Assembly (NCBI RefSeq): GCF_003581645.1
Contig: NZ_QXFK01000016.1
Coordinates: forward strand, 186,001 to 250,000
Length of the DNA stretch: 64,000 nucleotides
Reading direction: 5' to 3'
Source of the DNA: Pelagerythrobacter aerophilus
Lineage (GTDB): Bacteria > Pseudomonadota > Alphaproteobacteria > Sphingomonadales > Sphingomonadaceae
Within the stretch, counting starts at the first letter, position 1, and each line of letters opens with the position of its first letter. The notes under the pieces are model-generated. The model was given only the letters and a program-made list of their open reading frames with translations, did not search any database and was not told where the DNA came from. Shown one piece after another: positions 38,485-47,783 of the stretch. Both the position numbers and the translations under genes were made by a program.

Positions 38485-39738
38485 TTAGAAGCTGATTTCG
38501 GCCTGAAGCCAGAATTTCTCGGTATCGACGGCGAACTCGTCCGCCTGATAGTTCGCGTACTTCGCCAGCAGCCCGACCCGGCCGAGCTGGAAGCCGGCCG
38601 AGGCATCCCACTCGCTTCCGTAATCGAGCCCGGCGAAGTCGCTTTCGAACTTGTGGTAAGTGAGGCCGGCCTTCAGACCGGGCAGGAACGGCACGCCGAA
38701 CGCGCGGCCGACCGTGAATGAATAGTCGCGCAGGCCGTTCGGCGGAGTGGTGGTGAACATGTCTGCCCAGCCGTTGAACGCGTGGAGCGTCGCGAGCGGA
38801 GTCTGGAAGGCAGCCACACCGCCGTCGCTGCCGAGTTCCTCGTAACTGGCGGCGAGATTGAAGCCGAATACGCCGACGCCGAGCTGTGCGGCTATGTAGT
38901 CCGCATCGTAGGAGACCGGATTGGCGCCGTAGTCGCTCTGCCGGGCGTAGCTAGCGGAGGCATTCAACTTGACGGGACCAAGAGGGATGTCGGCCCTGGC
39001 GAGAATCCCGTAGGTCTGGCTCGAGAAAGCGATCCGCGTGTCGTAGTCGATCAGATAGGCGAATGCCTTGCCGTCGACGGCGGGGAGATCGATCCCGCCA
39101 TTGAGCAGGACGAGAGCGCCGTCGAAGTGTTCGTTCGGGCTATCGCCGCCGAACACCGTTCGCTGCGAGATCGAGTAAGTCGCGTCGAGGGCGAAGGGGC
39201 CGATCTTCGCCTGGCCGCGCACGGCATCGAAGGTCTGCTCGTTCTGGCGCCAGCCGACGTTGCCGACGAAACGCGCATTGTCGAGAATGATCCGCTGGCG
39301 TCCGATGGTGACGCCGGTACCGTCCTGCATATACGACACCTGCAGCCGGTTGAGTTCGACGTTCTCGGGATCGGCAACGACCGGGAAGGGCTCCACACCG
39401 TTGCCGGGCAGCGTGTCGTTGTAATCGCCGGTCAGCGCCAGCGTGCCCTCGGCTTCGGCGAGGATCGAGAAACCGTCGATCGCGAGTTCGGCGCCGGCGC
39501 GGCCGCGCAGGGTGAGCGCTTCGGCGTCTTCGGGCATGCCGGCCTGATCGACGCTTTCATGCTGCAGGCGTGCGGCAAGGATCGGATCGAGCGTTGCGCC
39601 GCCGCCGATCTCGACCGGGTCGCCGGGCGCGGCGGTTGCGACTTGCGGCCAGGCCCCGCCCGCGAGCGCAGCCAGCGCCCCGATCCGCATTCGCCGCTGA
39701 CCGTGTTTCGTCTGAAAACCTGCGCTGTGATCGCCCAT
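38485..39738 (-). CDS. Outer-membrane beta-barrel porin (alginate-export-like) of the nitrite cluster
   Basis: 417 residues from ATG 39738; a start at 39690 (MRIGALAAL) is also possible and directly precedes the signal peptide, with cleavage after ATA-A. The mature protein is rich in alternating aromatic/polar strands (ILDNARFVGNVGWRQNEQTF, DATYSISQRTVFGG) and ends in AEISF, the C-terminal Phe recognised by the BAM complex. It resembles alginate-export family porins. First gene after the terminator-bearing leader, so it probably admits nitrite or nitrate through the outer membrane (inference from context). Confidence 0.8.
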   Translation of the reverse strand: MGDHSAGFQTKHGQRRMRIGALAALAGGAWPQVATAAPGDPVEIGGGATLDPILAARLQHESVDQAGMPEDAEALTLRGRAGAELAIDGFSILAEAEGTLALTGDYNDTLPGNGVEPFPVVADPENVELNRLQVSYMQDGTGVTIGRQRIILDNARFVGNVGWRQNEQTFDAVRGQAKIGPFALDATYSISQRTVFGGDSPNEHFDGALVLLNGGIDLPAVDGKAFAYLIDYDTRIAFSSQTYGILARADIPLGPVKLNASASYARQSDYGANPVSYDADYIAAQLGVGVFGFNLAASYEELGSDGGVAAFQTPLATLHAFNGWADMFTTTPPNGLRDYSFTVGRAFGVPFLPGLKAGLTYHKFESDFAGLDYGSEWDASAGFQLGRVGLLAKYANYQADEFAVDTEKFWLQAEISF

Positions 39739-39767
39739 CAAAACCTCGCCGGACCAGCGCACAACGC

Positions 39768-39815
39768 AAAAAAGCCGCCTCGACAGGATCCCGGGAGGGA
39801 ACCAGATCGGGCGGC
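39768..39815 (-). terminator. Intrinsic terminator in the 5' leader of the porin-nirC-nirB-nirD operon
   Basis: On the minus strand GCCGCC pairs with GGCGGC, an inner GGTTCCC/GGGATCC arm extends the hairpin (one mismatch), and six T residues follow. It stands only 30 bases before the porin ATG (39738), after which translation begins. A terminator between the regulator genes and the structural genes is the classic target of NasT antitermination, as described for nas/nasF leaders. Confidence 0.75.
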
Positions 39816-39856
39816 GACGTTGCCACGCAATGTAAGAACCGAACGGAAGCGTTGCT

Positions 39857-39919
39857 CGCTCCCAGCGTTGGGGCGGCGTCCGTTCTGCAGGGGATGTTAT
39901 CGAATCAGCGGGCGTTCGC
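39857..39919 (-). ncRNA. Candidate NasT (ANTAR) target: two hairpins with AACGC hexaloops
   Basis: On the minus strand two hairpins precede the terminator. The first (39908-39919) is GCG-AACGCC-CGC. The second (39857-39875) is CGCCCC-AACGCT-GGGaGCG with one bulged A. Both have six-base loops with A at position 1 and G at position 4, the pattern recognised by ANTAR RNA-binding domains, and the loops share AACGC. The first stem is short (3 bp plus weak extension), so it needs testing. A 7-bp hairpin, TTTTTGC/GCAAAAA (39926-39945), lies just after the nasS stop. Confidence 0.5.
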
Positions 39920-39953
39920 AAGCAATTTTTGCGATGCAGCAAAAACTCGGCTG

Positions 39954-41162
39954 CTAGAGAAGGCGAGCGAGGTACTCTTCCATCTTTTCTGGATCGAAGC
40001 TGTCGCCGTCAAAAAAAGTGTTCGGAGACAATGTGATAATGCCCTGTTGCGTGCCCACTGAGGTGAGCTGTGCGACACTCCCTTCCACTTTCGAACTGGC
40101 GCCCGGCAGGGGATCGCCGGTATCGTACATTGCACTGCGGTAGACATCCGGTCGAAAGACCGCCGCGGCCGCTGCGGCCTCCTCGGCGGAGAAGGGGGAG
40201 CGATCCCAGCGGATCATCTGGGTGTACAGCCACAGCGCCTGACTGGCCCAGGGGAAGTTGGCCGCCTCGCTGTACTGGAACATGAAATCCGGGAAGTGCA
40301 CCGCCTCTCCCCCGGATTGCAGAACCAGGCGATCCGATATCGCGCGGCGGATCAGCGCCGGATCGCCGCCGACATACTCGGGCCGCGCAAGGATCCTCGC
40401 ATTCGCATCCCAGTTCTCCGGATCAACGAAGTGGCGGCCGGCCCTGCGCATGGCGCGGATCAGTGCCTCGAACGCAGGACGCCGGGCATCCAGTACCGGC
40501 CGCCGCACGGCGAGGACCTTTTCCACACCCCTTCGCCAAATCTGGGCGGTGGCAAGCACGATCCGGGCGACGTCGCGCTCGACCGCGAGGCTGTTCCACG
40601 GTTCACCGACGCAAGCGCCGTCGATCTCCCCATTGGCGTAGGCGTCCGCAACGAAGGGAGGGGCAACGGTCACGATCTCGACGTCCTCGTCGGGCCGGAT
40701 TCCGCAAGCCGCGAGCCAGTAGCGCAGCATGTAATTGTGGCTGGAGTAGCGGTGGACCACACCGAAGCGGAGCTTCGCCCCGGCGCGTTTGCGCTCCGCC
40801 GCTTCGCTCGCCAGTGCGGCGCCGAGCCGGCGGGGATCCTCGAACGTGCCCGACCGTGCGATCCTGCCGGCCAGCGCGGTGGACATCGTGACCCCATTGC
40901 CGTTGAGCCCGAGCACGAACGGCACGGCCAGTGGCTGCGCAGGACGGCCACGGCCGAGAGTAGCGGCGATCGCCAGCGGCGCGATCAGGTGTGCGGTGTC
41001 GGTGTGTCCGTAGAGCAGCCGATCGAGCACGGTCGCCCAACTCACATCGCGCTGAAAACTCAGTGCGAGTCCTTCCTCTTCGGCAAAACCATGCTCGTGC
41101 GCGAGGATCGGCAGGCAGGCATCCGCCAGCGGGAGGAAACCGATGGTGAGTTGCTCGGTCAC
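39954..41162 (-). CDS. nasS: Nitrate sensor NasS (cytoplasmic NrtA-like binding protein)
   Basis: 402 residues, related to the nitrate-binding proteins NrtA/CmpA, but starting directly with the binding domain (MTEQLTIGFLPLADACLPIL) and no signal peptide. NasS proteins hold NasT inactive until nitrate or nitrite binds. Motifs: GHTDTAHLIAPLA, HRYSSHNYMLRYWLAACGI, DGACVGEPWNS. ATGA overlap with nasT upstream fixes the start and the pairing. An ABC-transporter role is unlikely, since no permease or ATPase genes are present. Confidence 0.88.
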   Translation of the reverse strand: MTEQLTIGFLPLADACLPILAHEHGFAEEEGLALSFQRDVSWATVLDRLLYGHTDTAHLIAPLAIAATLGRGRPAQPLAVPFVLGLNGNGVTMSTALAGRIARSGTFEDPRRLGAALASEAAERKRAGAKLRFGVVHRYSSHNYMLRYWLAACGIRPDEDVEIVTVAPPFVADAYANGEIDGACVGEPWNSLAVERDVARIVLATAQIWRRGVEKVLAVRRPVLDARRPAFEALIRAMRRAGRHFVDPENWDANARILARPEYVGGDPALIRRAISDRLVLQSGGEAVHFPDFMFQYSEAANFPWASQALWLYTQMIRWDRSPFSAEEAAAAAAVFRPDVYRSAMYDTGDPLPGASSKVEGSVAQLTSVGTQQGIITLSPNTFFDGDSFDPEKMEEYLARLL

Positions 41163-41740
41163 GTTCCGTCTCCCAGAAGGTCGTGCGCCGTCACGACCGC
41201 TTCCGCTATCTCGGCGATCCGCCGGTTCGAGCTCATCGCCTTGCGGCGCAATTCCGCATAGGCCTCGGGCTCGCTGAGCTTCTTGCTATCCATCAGGATG
41301 CGCTTGGCGCGATCGATGGTTTCGCGCTCGGCGAGCTTGCCTTCGGCCGCCGCCAGATCGGCCTGAAGTCTGGCAAAGGCATTGAAGCGCTTGATTGCCA
41401 GATCGAGCAACGGCCTGATCCGGTGGGCGGAAAGGCCGTCGACGACATAGGCGGAAACGCCGGCATCGATCGACGCGGCGATCGCTTCGTCGTCCGACTC
41501 GTCGACGAACATTGCAATGGGTCGGGCGAGCACGCGGCTGACGGCGAAGTATTCCTCCAGCACGTCGCGCGAAGGGTTGCCGAGATCGATCAGCACGACA
41601 TCAGGCGCGAACGCTTCGAGCCGCGAGATGAGACCCTGTCGCTCCGTCAGGATGAATATCTCGCTATCCGCCAGCTGCGCCAGCCCGTCCTCGATGATCG
41701 ACGCCCTCGTGGTGCTTTCGTCGATGATCGCAATCCGCAT
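41159..41740 (-). CDS. nasT: NasT-type antiterminator (receiver-like plus ANTAR domain)
   Basis: 193 residues. The N-terminal 120 residues form a response-regulator-like domain with the aspartate of VVLIDLGNPSRD. The C-terminal ANTAR domain (RETIDRAKRILMDSKKLSE, AYAELRRKAMSSNRRIAEIAEAV) binds paired hexaloop hairpins in leader RNA and prevents termination. NasS keeps it sequestered without nitrate/nitrite. Encoded upstream of nasS with an ATGA overlap. The likely target is the leader at 39739-39953. Confidence 0.92.
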   Translation of the reverse strand: MRIAIIDESTTRASIIEDGLAQLADSEIFILTERQGLISRLEAFAPDVVLIDLGNPSRDVLEEYFAVSRVLARPIAMFVDESDDEAIAASIDAGVSAYVVDGLSAHRIRPLLDLAIKRFNAFARLQADLAAAEGKLAERETIDRAKRILMDSKKLSEPEAYAELRRKAMSSNRRIAEIAEAVVTAHDLLGDGT

Positions 41741-41860
41741 CGTGCTCTATTGCGGTCCAAGTTGCGGCCAATGCAAGCCCGCCGTTGCGTCTCCGTCCGT
41801 TGACGACCAGCGGTACGAACTCCGCATATCGAGCTGGCGGGACGTTGGCGCCAGTAGCGG

Positions 41861-44401
41861 TCAGCCCTCAGGACATTGTGCGACGGTGTCGGCTTCGTCC
41901 GCGCTGCCCAGCGCCACGCGCGACATGCTGAAGCCCAACCTGCCCCCGGTGGTCAGGCGAAAGGGTGCGGTGATGCGCGTCATATCGGCACCCGCCGCGG
42001 CAAAGCACTTGAGCGGCACTCCCAGCACGCGCCATTGCCCGGGTTCAAGCCCCCTCAACTCGGGAACGGCGAGCGGACGTCCGCATTCGGCATCGCCGCA
42101 ACGGACCGAGAGCGACACCGATGCGGTGGGCGGCGTGTCGATCCGCAGGGTCGCGAGCATCAGGACATCCCCATTGGTTTCGCGCGAAAGATCGACCGGA
42201 TCGTGGCTGCTGATCTCGACTGCGGCACCGCCTTCACCGGACTCGATGGCAAATTGCCGCGCCCCTTCCTGAACGCCATGATCGGTAGCGGTGACGGTCG
42301 CCCGACCCGACAGGCCGGTCGCGGGGACGGTCGTCACGCGCAACGTGTCGCCGCCATCGGGCTGCGACACGATTAGCGACCAAGGCGCGGCCGCTACGCC
42401 CTGATCGAAATAGACGCCTTTCCCCAGGCCATCGTCCGCGACCTGGCTGTCCTCCGGCAGCGGCTTCCAGGGCTGGGGGCCATCCGCGTATGTTTGGCCA
42501 AAACCGAAGGGAAACAGCGTCGGCCCGCCATGTTTCGCCGTCGCCGGCCACGCCGTCGGCAAACGGCCCTGGAAATCATAGGCAGGCGCACCGTCCTCAC
42601 CTGCGAACAGCAGGTCGGCGACGCCCGCGCCTTCGGAACCGGGCAACCAGGCCGTGACGAATGCGTCGGCCTGATTCAACGCTTCATTCACATAGAGCGG
42701 GCGCCCGGTAATCATGACTGCCACCACGGGGATTCCCGCTTCCTTGAGCTTGCGCATTGTTGCGATGGGGCGGCGCAGTTCGGGGCGGAGCTGCAGCGAT
42801 GGGATATCGCCCTGGAATTCGGCATAGGGCGTTTCACCGAAGACGACGATTGCCGCATCGGGCCGCCGCTCGAAGGTGCCGTCGGGCGCCAGTTCCGCGC
42901 TGCCGCCTGCCGCGCTGACAGCCTGTTCGATGCCGCGCCACAGCGAGGTGGCGCCGGGGAAATCGCTGTTGTCGACCCCCGTGCCTTGCCAGGTCAGCGT
43001 CCAACCGCCCGATTGGCGCGCGATGTCGTCGGCGCCGTCGCCCGCGACGAGAATGCGGGCGCTCGGCTTCAAGGGGAGGACGCCGGTGTTCTTGAGCAGG
43101 ACCAGCGACTTGCGCACCGCCTCGCGAGCGACCGCCCTATGCTCGGGTGCACCCAGCAGATCATACTCGCCGGAAAGAGGACGCGCAGACGGCTTGCCGG
43201 CTTCGAACAGGCCGAGCCGCTCCTTCACCCGCAATATACGCGCCACCGCATCGTCGAGTCGCGCCATGCTGATCGTGCCGTTCTGCACCTGGGCCAAAGT
43301 GCTCGCATAGAGGTCGCGCCAGCTATCAGGCGCCATGAGCATGTCGAGCCCGGCCTCGATGGCGGCCGGACAGCTCGCATTGTTGCATCCTGCGACCTGC
43401 CCGTGCGCGTTCCAGTCGGTTATCACGAGACCGCCGAAGCCCAGGCGATCCTTCAACACATCCGTCACCAGCCCCTTGTTGCCGGCGATCTTCACGCCCT
43501 GCCAGCTCGAGAAGCTGGTCATGACCGTCGCGACGCCGCTCTCCATCGCGGGGATGTATGGCGCTCCATGCACGAGGCGGAGCTCGAGCTCCGAAATGAC
43601 CGCGTCGCCCTGGTCCTTGCCGTCGACCGTGGCGCCGTCGGCCAGGAAGTGTTTGGTGCTTGCGGCGACGTGCGGCCCCGCAAGGATCGGTGCGGTGGAC
43701 GGCGGACCCTGCAACCCGCGAACCATCCGGCCCACATAGGACGCGACGAGCGCAGGGTCGGAGGAATATCCCTCGTAGGCGCGCCCCCACCGGTAGTCCT
43801 GCGGGACGGTTACGGTCGGCGCGAAGGTCCACTCCTGGCCGGTCACGCGGATCTCGATCGCGGTTATCCGGCCGATGCGTTCGATGAGATCGGGATCGCG
43901 CGCCGCGCCGAGCCCCACGTTATGGGGAAAGAGCGTGGCGCCGACGATATTGCTGTGCCCGTGGACCGCATCGGTGCCCCACATGATCGGGATGGCCGGG
44001 TCGCGAGGTGCGCATTCCATCGACGCCGCGTAGAAGGCATCGGCAAGCGCGAGCCACTCGTGCGCCGGTGCGAGATCGTTGCCGCCGGGCCCCGAATTCC
44101 CGCCATTGAGCACGGAGCCCAGGTGGTACTTGCACACGTCATCGGGCGTCACGCTGCCGATATCGGCTTGAATGATCTGCCCGACCTTCTGCTCGACCGA
44201 CATGTGCGAGAGCAATGCCTGGATACGTGCCTCGCCTTCGGCATTGACGATTCGCGGATAGGCGACCTCGGGCCATCGCTCGGGATGCACCTGTCCATTC
44301 GCCGCCGAAGAGCTTTGATCCTGAGCCAGGCTCGTCGCCGAGAAGGCAGGCAAAACGATCGCCATACAAGCGAGGGCGTAAGAGGTAATTCTCGATCGCA
44401 T
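41861..44401 (-). CDS. Glycoside hydrolase family 3 exo-beta-glycosidase (ExoP-like)
   Basis: 846 residues with a signal peptide (ALACMAIVLPAFSATSLAQ). The GH3 N-terminal TIM barrel covers about 60-390 (DQGDAVISELELR, nucleophile Asp329 in VITDWNAHG), and the C-terminal alpha/beta sandwich about 420-650 (LVLLKNTGVLPL, PLYVNEAL, WLPGSEGAGVADLLFG-like). A third, beta-rich domain follows (about 680-846), as in marine ExoP beta-1,3/1,4-glucosidases. It probably trims beta-glucan oligosaccharides in the periplasm. The frame opens much further upstream, but ATG 44401 precedes the signal peptide. It diverges from the TonB receptor. Confidence 0.9.
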   Translation of the reverse strand: MRSRITSYALACMAIVLPAFSATSLAQDQSSSAANGQVHPERWPEVAYPRIVNAEGEARIQALLSHMSVEQKVGQIIQADIGSVTPDDVCKYHLGSVLNGGNSGPGGNDLAPAHEWLALADAFYAASMECAPRDPAIPIMWGTDAVHGHSNIVGATLFPHNVGLGAARDPDLIERIGRITAIEIRVTGQEWTFAPTVTVPQDYRWGRAYEGYSSDPALVASYVGRMVRGLQGPPSTAPILAGPHVAASTKHFLADGATVDGKDQGDAVISELELRLVHGAPYIPAMESGVATVMTSFSSWQGVKIAGNKGLVTDVLKDRLGFGGLVITDWNAHGQVAGCNNASCPAAIEAGLDMLMAPDSWRDLYASTLAQVQNGTISMARLDDAVARILRVKERLGLFEAGKPSARPLSGEYDLLGAPEHRAVAREAVRKSLVLLKNTGVLPLKPSARILVAGDGADDIARQSGGWTLTWQGTGVDNSDFPGATSLWRGIEQAVSAAGGSAELAPDGTFERRPDAAIVVFGETPYAEFQGDIPSLQLRPELRRPIATMRKLKEAGIPVVAVMITGRPLYVNEALNQADAFVTAWLPGSEGAGVADLLFAGEDGAPAYDFQGRLPTAWPATAKHGGPTLFPFGFGQTYADGPQPWKPLPEDSQVADDGLGKGVYFDQGVAAAPWSLIVSQPDGGDTLRVTTVPATGLSGRATVTATDHGVQEGARQFAIESGEGGAAVEISSHDPVDLSRETNGDVLMLATLRIDTPPTASVSLSVRCGDAECGRPLAVPELRGLEPGQWRVLGVPLKCFAAAGADMTRITAPFRLTTGGRLGFSMSRVALGSADEADTVAQCPEG

Positions 44402-44453
44402 AAGGTGTCCCGTCCCGCAGTTCCGCTTCCGTATCCTCTTGCGGGATTCGCCC

Positions 44454-44529
44454 TGACAACCTTGACATGAAACAAGGAAAATCAGCTTCCCAACCCGCCG
44501 GAATGAGAGTCTGTTTGACAACGTTGACA
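44454..44529. promoter_or_regulatory. Two candidate LacI-family operators between GH3 and TonB receptor genes
   Basis: TGACAACCTTGACA (44454-44467) and TGACAACGTTGACA (44516-44529) lie 62 bp apart in the 264-bp divergent region. Both are near-palindromes; the second has a perfect CAACGTTG core. A related ACGTTGTCA element stands before the lacI-type gene at 48827-48841. The spacing, close to six helix turns, would suit a looped or doubly occupied repressor. Read by eye only. Confidence 0.55.
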
Positions 44530-44665
44530 GAGATATGCAAGAAAAAGCCTGCAGGGGCCGCGGCTGCCGAGTCGACTCTCTACGGGGTCGCCGGGCGCGC
44601 GGATCCGCACTGGTCGAAAACGACAGTTTCCGCGCGCGAAGACGCGGATTGGGAGGATTAGGAAT

Positions 44666-47600
44666 ATGATCAGCGGAACAGTGTGCACTCGCAGGACCTT
44701 GCTCGGCGCCGCATCGGTGCTGACGGTGGCATGTGCGGGTACGCCGGCCTTTGCGCAGTCGGAGGAGCCGGCGGAGGAAAGCGCGGAAGTCGAGGGCGGT
44801 GCGGCCAGCAACGAGATCGTCGTGACGGGCTTTCGCGCCTCGCTGGAGAATGCGCTCAACGCCAAGCGCGAGTCCAATCTCATCATCGAATCGGTCACGG
44901 CCGAGGACATCGGGAAATTCCCCGACCAGAACGTGGCGGAATCGCTCCAGCGTCTTCCGGGCATCCAGATCGACCGTGAAAACGGGCAGGGCTCGAAGGT
45001 CAGGATTCGCGGGCTCGAGCAGAACGTGACGCTGCTCAACGGCGAGCTCTTCGTGAGCGGGCTGGAAGTCTACAAAGTCGGCGAGGGGAACTACAACCGC
45101 AACGACAGCCTCGAAGGCGTGCCGTCCGAACTGATCGGCGGCATCGAAGTATTCAAGTCGCCGAACGCCTCGCTGCTCGAAGGCGGCTTGGGCGGCATCG
45201 TCAACCTGAAGACGCGCAATCCTCTCGACCTTCAAGACGGGCTGACGGTCGCCGGAAACGTCAAGATGAGCAAGGGCAGCGAGATCGGCGGCTGGGAGCC
45301 GGCCGGTGCCGCGGTCGTCGGCTACAACTTCAACGATCGCCTCGGCGTCATTGCCTCGTTCAGCTATGAGAAGACCAACAATCACGTCAACGTGCTCGGC
45401 GGCGACAACCGCGGCAACTGGGCCTTCGACGAGGGCCGCCGCGACACCGCGACCGTGCCCACGAACTACTATGCCCCCGAATATCGCTACATCACCGATC
45501 GCGACCAATATCGCCGGCGCTGGGGCGCGTCACTCGGTATCAATTTTCGGCCGACCGACCAGCTGGAAGTCAGTGCGCAGTACTTCCACTCAGACCTGAA
45601 AATCGACACGCGCGAAGCGTCGGTCAAATTCCCGTTCGGACAGGGCGAGTCGCAGGGTCTGGTCGGGGACTACAACATAAACGACGACGGCATCCTGCTC
45701 GAAGGAACGGTGCGTGCGCAGTCGGCCGAGGCCATCTCGTTCGTCGACGTATCGAACATCAAATCGGACAATCTCCAGTTCAAGGTCGATTGGGACAACG
45801 AGACCAACTTCCGCGCGTCTGTCACGGCAACCTACTCGTCCTCCAAGATGGATCGGGAAGTGGCGAACAACGACGTGCGCTACACCGCCTACGGCGTCCG
45901 CGGCCCGGGCACCTCGGGACCGCAGCCAGGCTTCACGCCGAACTCCGAGGCCCCGCCGACGTTCGACTTCACTTACCGGAATGGCGATTTCCCGAGCTTC
46001 GGCATCGCCGACGGCAGCCCGCAGGATCTGTTCAACAATCCTGCCTACGGCTTCTTCAAGTCGCACTGGGCGTTCGGCGACCGTTCGGACATCAAGGGCA
46101 ACTCAATTCGCGCCGACTTCGCCTATGACGTCGACGACAGCGATACGAACACGATCACGCTGAGTGCCGGGTTCCGCTACGGGCAGCGGACGGTGGACTT
46201 CACCTCAGGCCGCTATCTCGCCGATTACAGCGGCAAGGGCGAAATGGACGCGACCGCGATCCCCGAGGACGAGCGCGTCGACGGCTATTCCTACAACTGG
46301 ACGCCCTATGGCTACTTCCAGGACGGGGCGATCGGCTACAAGATCTGCGACCTTCCCGAGGCGAACAAACCCGCGGCGTTTGCCGGGTGCACGCGCTTCG
46401 GAAACTCGCCCGCGCTGATCACGCCTTACGCCACTTTCGAGAGCAATCCGGAGCGGGTCGAGACGATCACCGACTTCGCGGGTGGCGGGCATGTCGAGGG
46501 CGACACGGTGATGGTCGCCGACCGCTCGCAAATGACCAATGCGCTCGAATGGATTCAGTCGCTCTATCCCGACACCCCGTTCAGCTTCTTTGCCGATCCG
46601 TTGCAGACCTACCGGGTCAAGGAAGAGACGAAGTCCGGCTATGTCATGGCCGACATGGGCGGTCTCGACGATCCCTATCACGTCAACGTCGGGCTGCGGA
46701 TCGTCAATACCAACCTGACGGTCGACCAGAACCAGCCGGAAGGCGTCGACCCCAGCTATTGGGGGACCGACAACTGGAACGGCGTGCTGCGCGACTTCAC
46801 GACCAACAGGGTGGTCCGCAGCTACACGGACTTCCTGCCGAGCGCGAACGTGGTGTTCGATGTGAACGAGGGCAGCAAGGTCCGCTTCTCCGCGGCGCGA
46901 GTCGTCGCGCGGCAACCGCTCGTTTCGCTGGGGCAGGGGTTTGCCACACAGTTCACCCGCGACCCGGCGGACGACCTGTTCAAATTCACCAACGGCAGCC
47001 GCGGCAATGCCGAGCTCGAGCCTTTCCGTGCCTATCAGTTCGATCTCGGGTTCGAGCACTATTTCGGAGACCAGGGCCTGCTGTCGGCCGGGCTGTTCTG
47101 GAAGGAAGTGGACAGCTTTATCGTCAACGAGACGATCGCCGTATTCGTGAACGATCAGGCCGGTGGCAGGCTGGGCCCGGTCTCGCAGCCCGCGAACGGT
47201 TCCGGCGGCCGCGTCAAGGGCTTCGAACTGGCGGCACAATATGCGTTCGACTTCGGCCTCGGTTTCACCGCCAACTATACGTTTTCGGACACGAGCACCG
47301 ATTTCAGCACCGACTTCACCGACAATCTGCCCTTGCCCGGCGTGTCGAAGCATTCGGCCAACGGGCAGGTCTATTTCGAGAAGTACGGCTTCGCCGCGCG
47401 TGCCTCGTATAGCTGGCGCTCGAAGCAATATCTCGGCAACTTCGGCTTTGCCGACGGGTCGGTCACGCGCACGCTCGGCATCTACCAGAAGCCCTACGGC
47501 CAGCTCGACGGGCAGATCAGTTACAAGTTCACCGACAACTTCGAGGTGTTCGCAGAAGCGATCAACATCACCAAAGCCGACACGCGGGTCTACCTGCAGT

Positions 47601-47671
47601 TCCCGGATCTGCCTTTTCGGTATGAATCGGGCTCGAGGCGGTTCTACGGCGGGGTGAAATTCAGCTTCTGA
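44666..47671 (+). CDS. TonB-dependent receptor (Xanthomonas/Caulobacter glycan-uptake type)
   Basis: Outer-membrane energised importer of 1001 residues. Signal peptide ends at GTPAFAQ (residue 31). The plug domain begins with EIVVTGFRASLENALNAKR and DIGKFPDQNVAESLQRLPGI, the pattern of the TonB-Xanth-Caul receptors tied to carbohydrate uptake. A large barrel follows, and the protein ends GGVKFSF with a terminal Phe. Its partner GH3 and the nearby LacI regulator indicate an oligosaccharide, probably a beta-glucan fragment. Substrate is inferred from context. Confidence 0.93.
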   Translation: MISGTVCTRRTLLGAASVLTVACAGTPAFAQSEEPAEESAEVEGGAASNEIVVTGFRASLENALNAKRESNLIIESVTAEDIGKFPDQNVAESLQRLPGIQIDRENGQGSKVRIRGLEQNVTLLNGELFVSGLEVYKVGEGNYNRNDSLEGVPSELIGGIEVFKSPNASLLEGGLGGIVNLKTRNPLDLQDGLTVAGNVKMSKGSEIGGWEPAGAAVVGYNFNDRLGVIASFSYEKTNNHVNVLGGDNRGNWAFDEGRRDTATVPTNYYAPEYRYITDRDQYRRRWGASLGINFRPTDQLEVSAQYFHSDLKIDTREASVKFPFGQGESQGLVGDYNINDDGILLEGTVRAQSAEAISFVDVSNIKSDNLQFKVDWDNETNFRASVTATYSSSKMDREVANNDVRYTAYGVRGPGTSGPQPGFTPNSEAPPTFDFTYRNGDFPSFGIADGSPQDLFNNPAYGFFKSHWAFGDRSDIKGNSIRADFAYDVDDSDTNTITLSAGFRYGQRTVDFTSGRYLADYSGKGEMDATAIPEDERVDGYSYNWTPYGYFQDGAIGYKICDLPEANKPAAFAGCTRFGNSPALITPYATFESNPERVETITDFAGGGHVEGDTVMVADRSQMTNALEWIQSLYPDTPFSFFADPLQTYRVKEETKSGYVMADMGGLDDPYHVNVGLRIVNTNLTVDQNQPEGVDPSYWGTDNWNGVLRDFTTNRVVRSYTDFLPSANVVFDVNEGSKVRFSAARVVARQPLVSLGQGFATQFTRDPADDLFKFTNGSRGNAELEPFRAYQFDLGFEHYFGDQGLLSAGLFWKEVDSFIVNETIAVFVNDQAGGRLGPVSQPANGSGGRVKGFELAAQYAFDFGLGFTANYTFSDTSTDFSTDFTDNLPLPGVSKHSANGQVYFEKYGFAARASYSWRSKQYLGNFGFADGSVTRTLGIYQKPYGQLDGQISYKFTDNFEVFAEAINITKADTRVYLQFPDLPFRYESGSRRFYGGVKFSF

Positions 47672-47688
47672 TCCGTATCGGAGCGAGG

Positions 47689-47717
47689 CGGCGGCTCTTC
47701 CAGGCGAAGAGCCGCCG
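47689..47717. terminator. Bidirectional hairpin between convergent TonB receptor and lacI genes
   Basis: CGGCGGCTCTTC and GAAGAGCCGCCG form a perfect 12-bp stem with a CAGGC loop, 17 bases after the receptor stop. No T-run follows on the plus strand, but stem strength and location between convergent genes support a transcript end. Confidence 0.6.
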
Positions 47718-47783
47718 TTCGCCATTCGTCGCCGAGGTGCGGTGTCGGCACAGGCCAGACGCTGAGCCGGCTGGCGGAGGAGC

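Noticed and set aside
39954-41162. nasS product as periplasmic nitrate-binding protein of an ABC transporter
   Set aside because: No signal peptide, no permease or ATPase genes, and a directly overlapping nasT.
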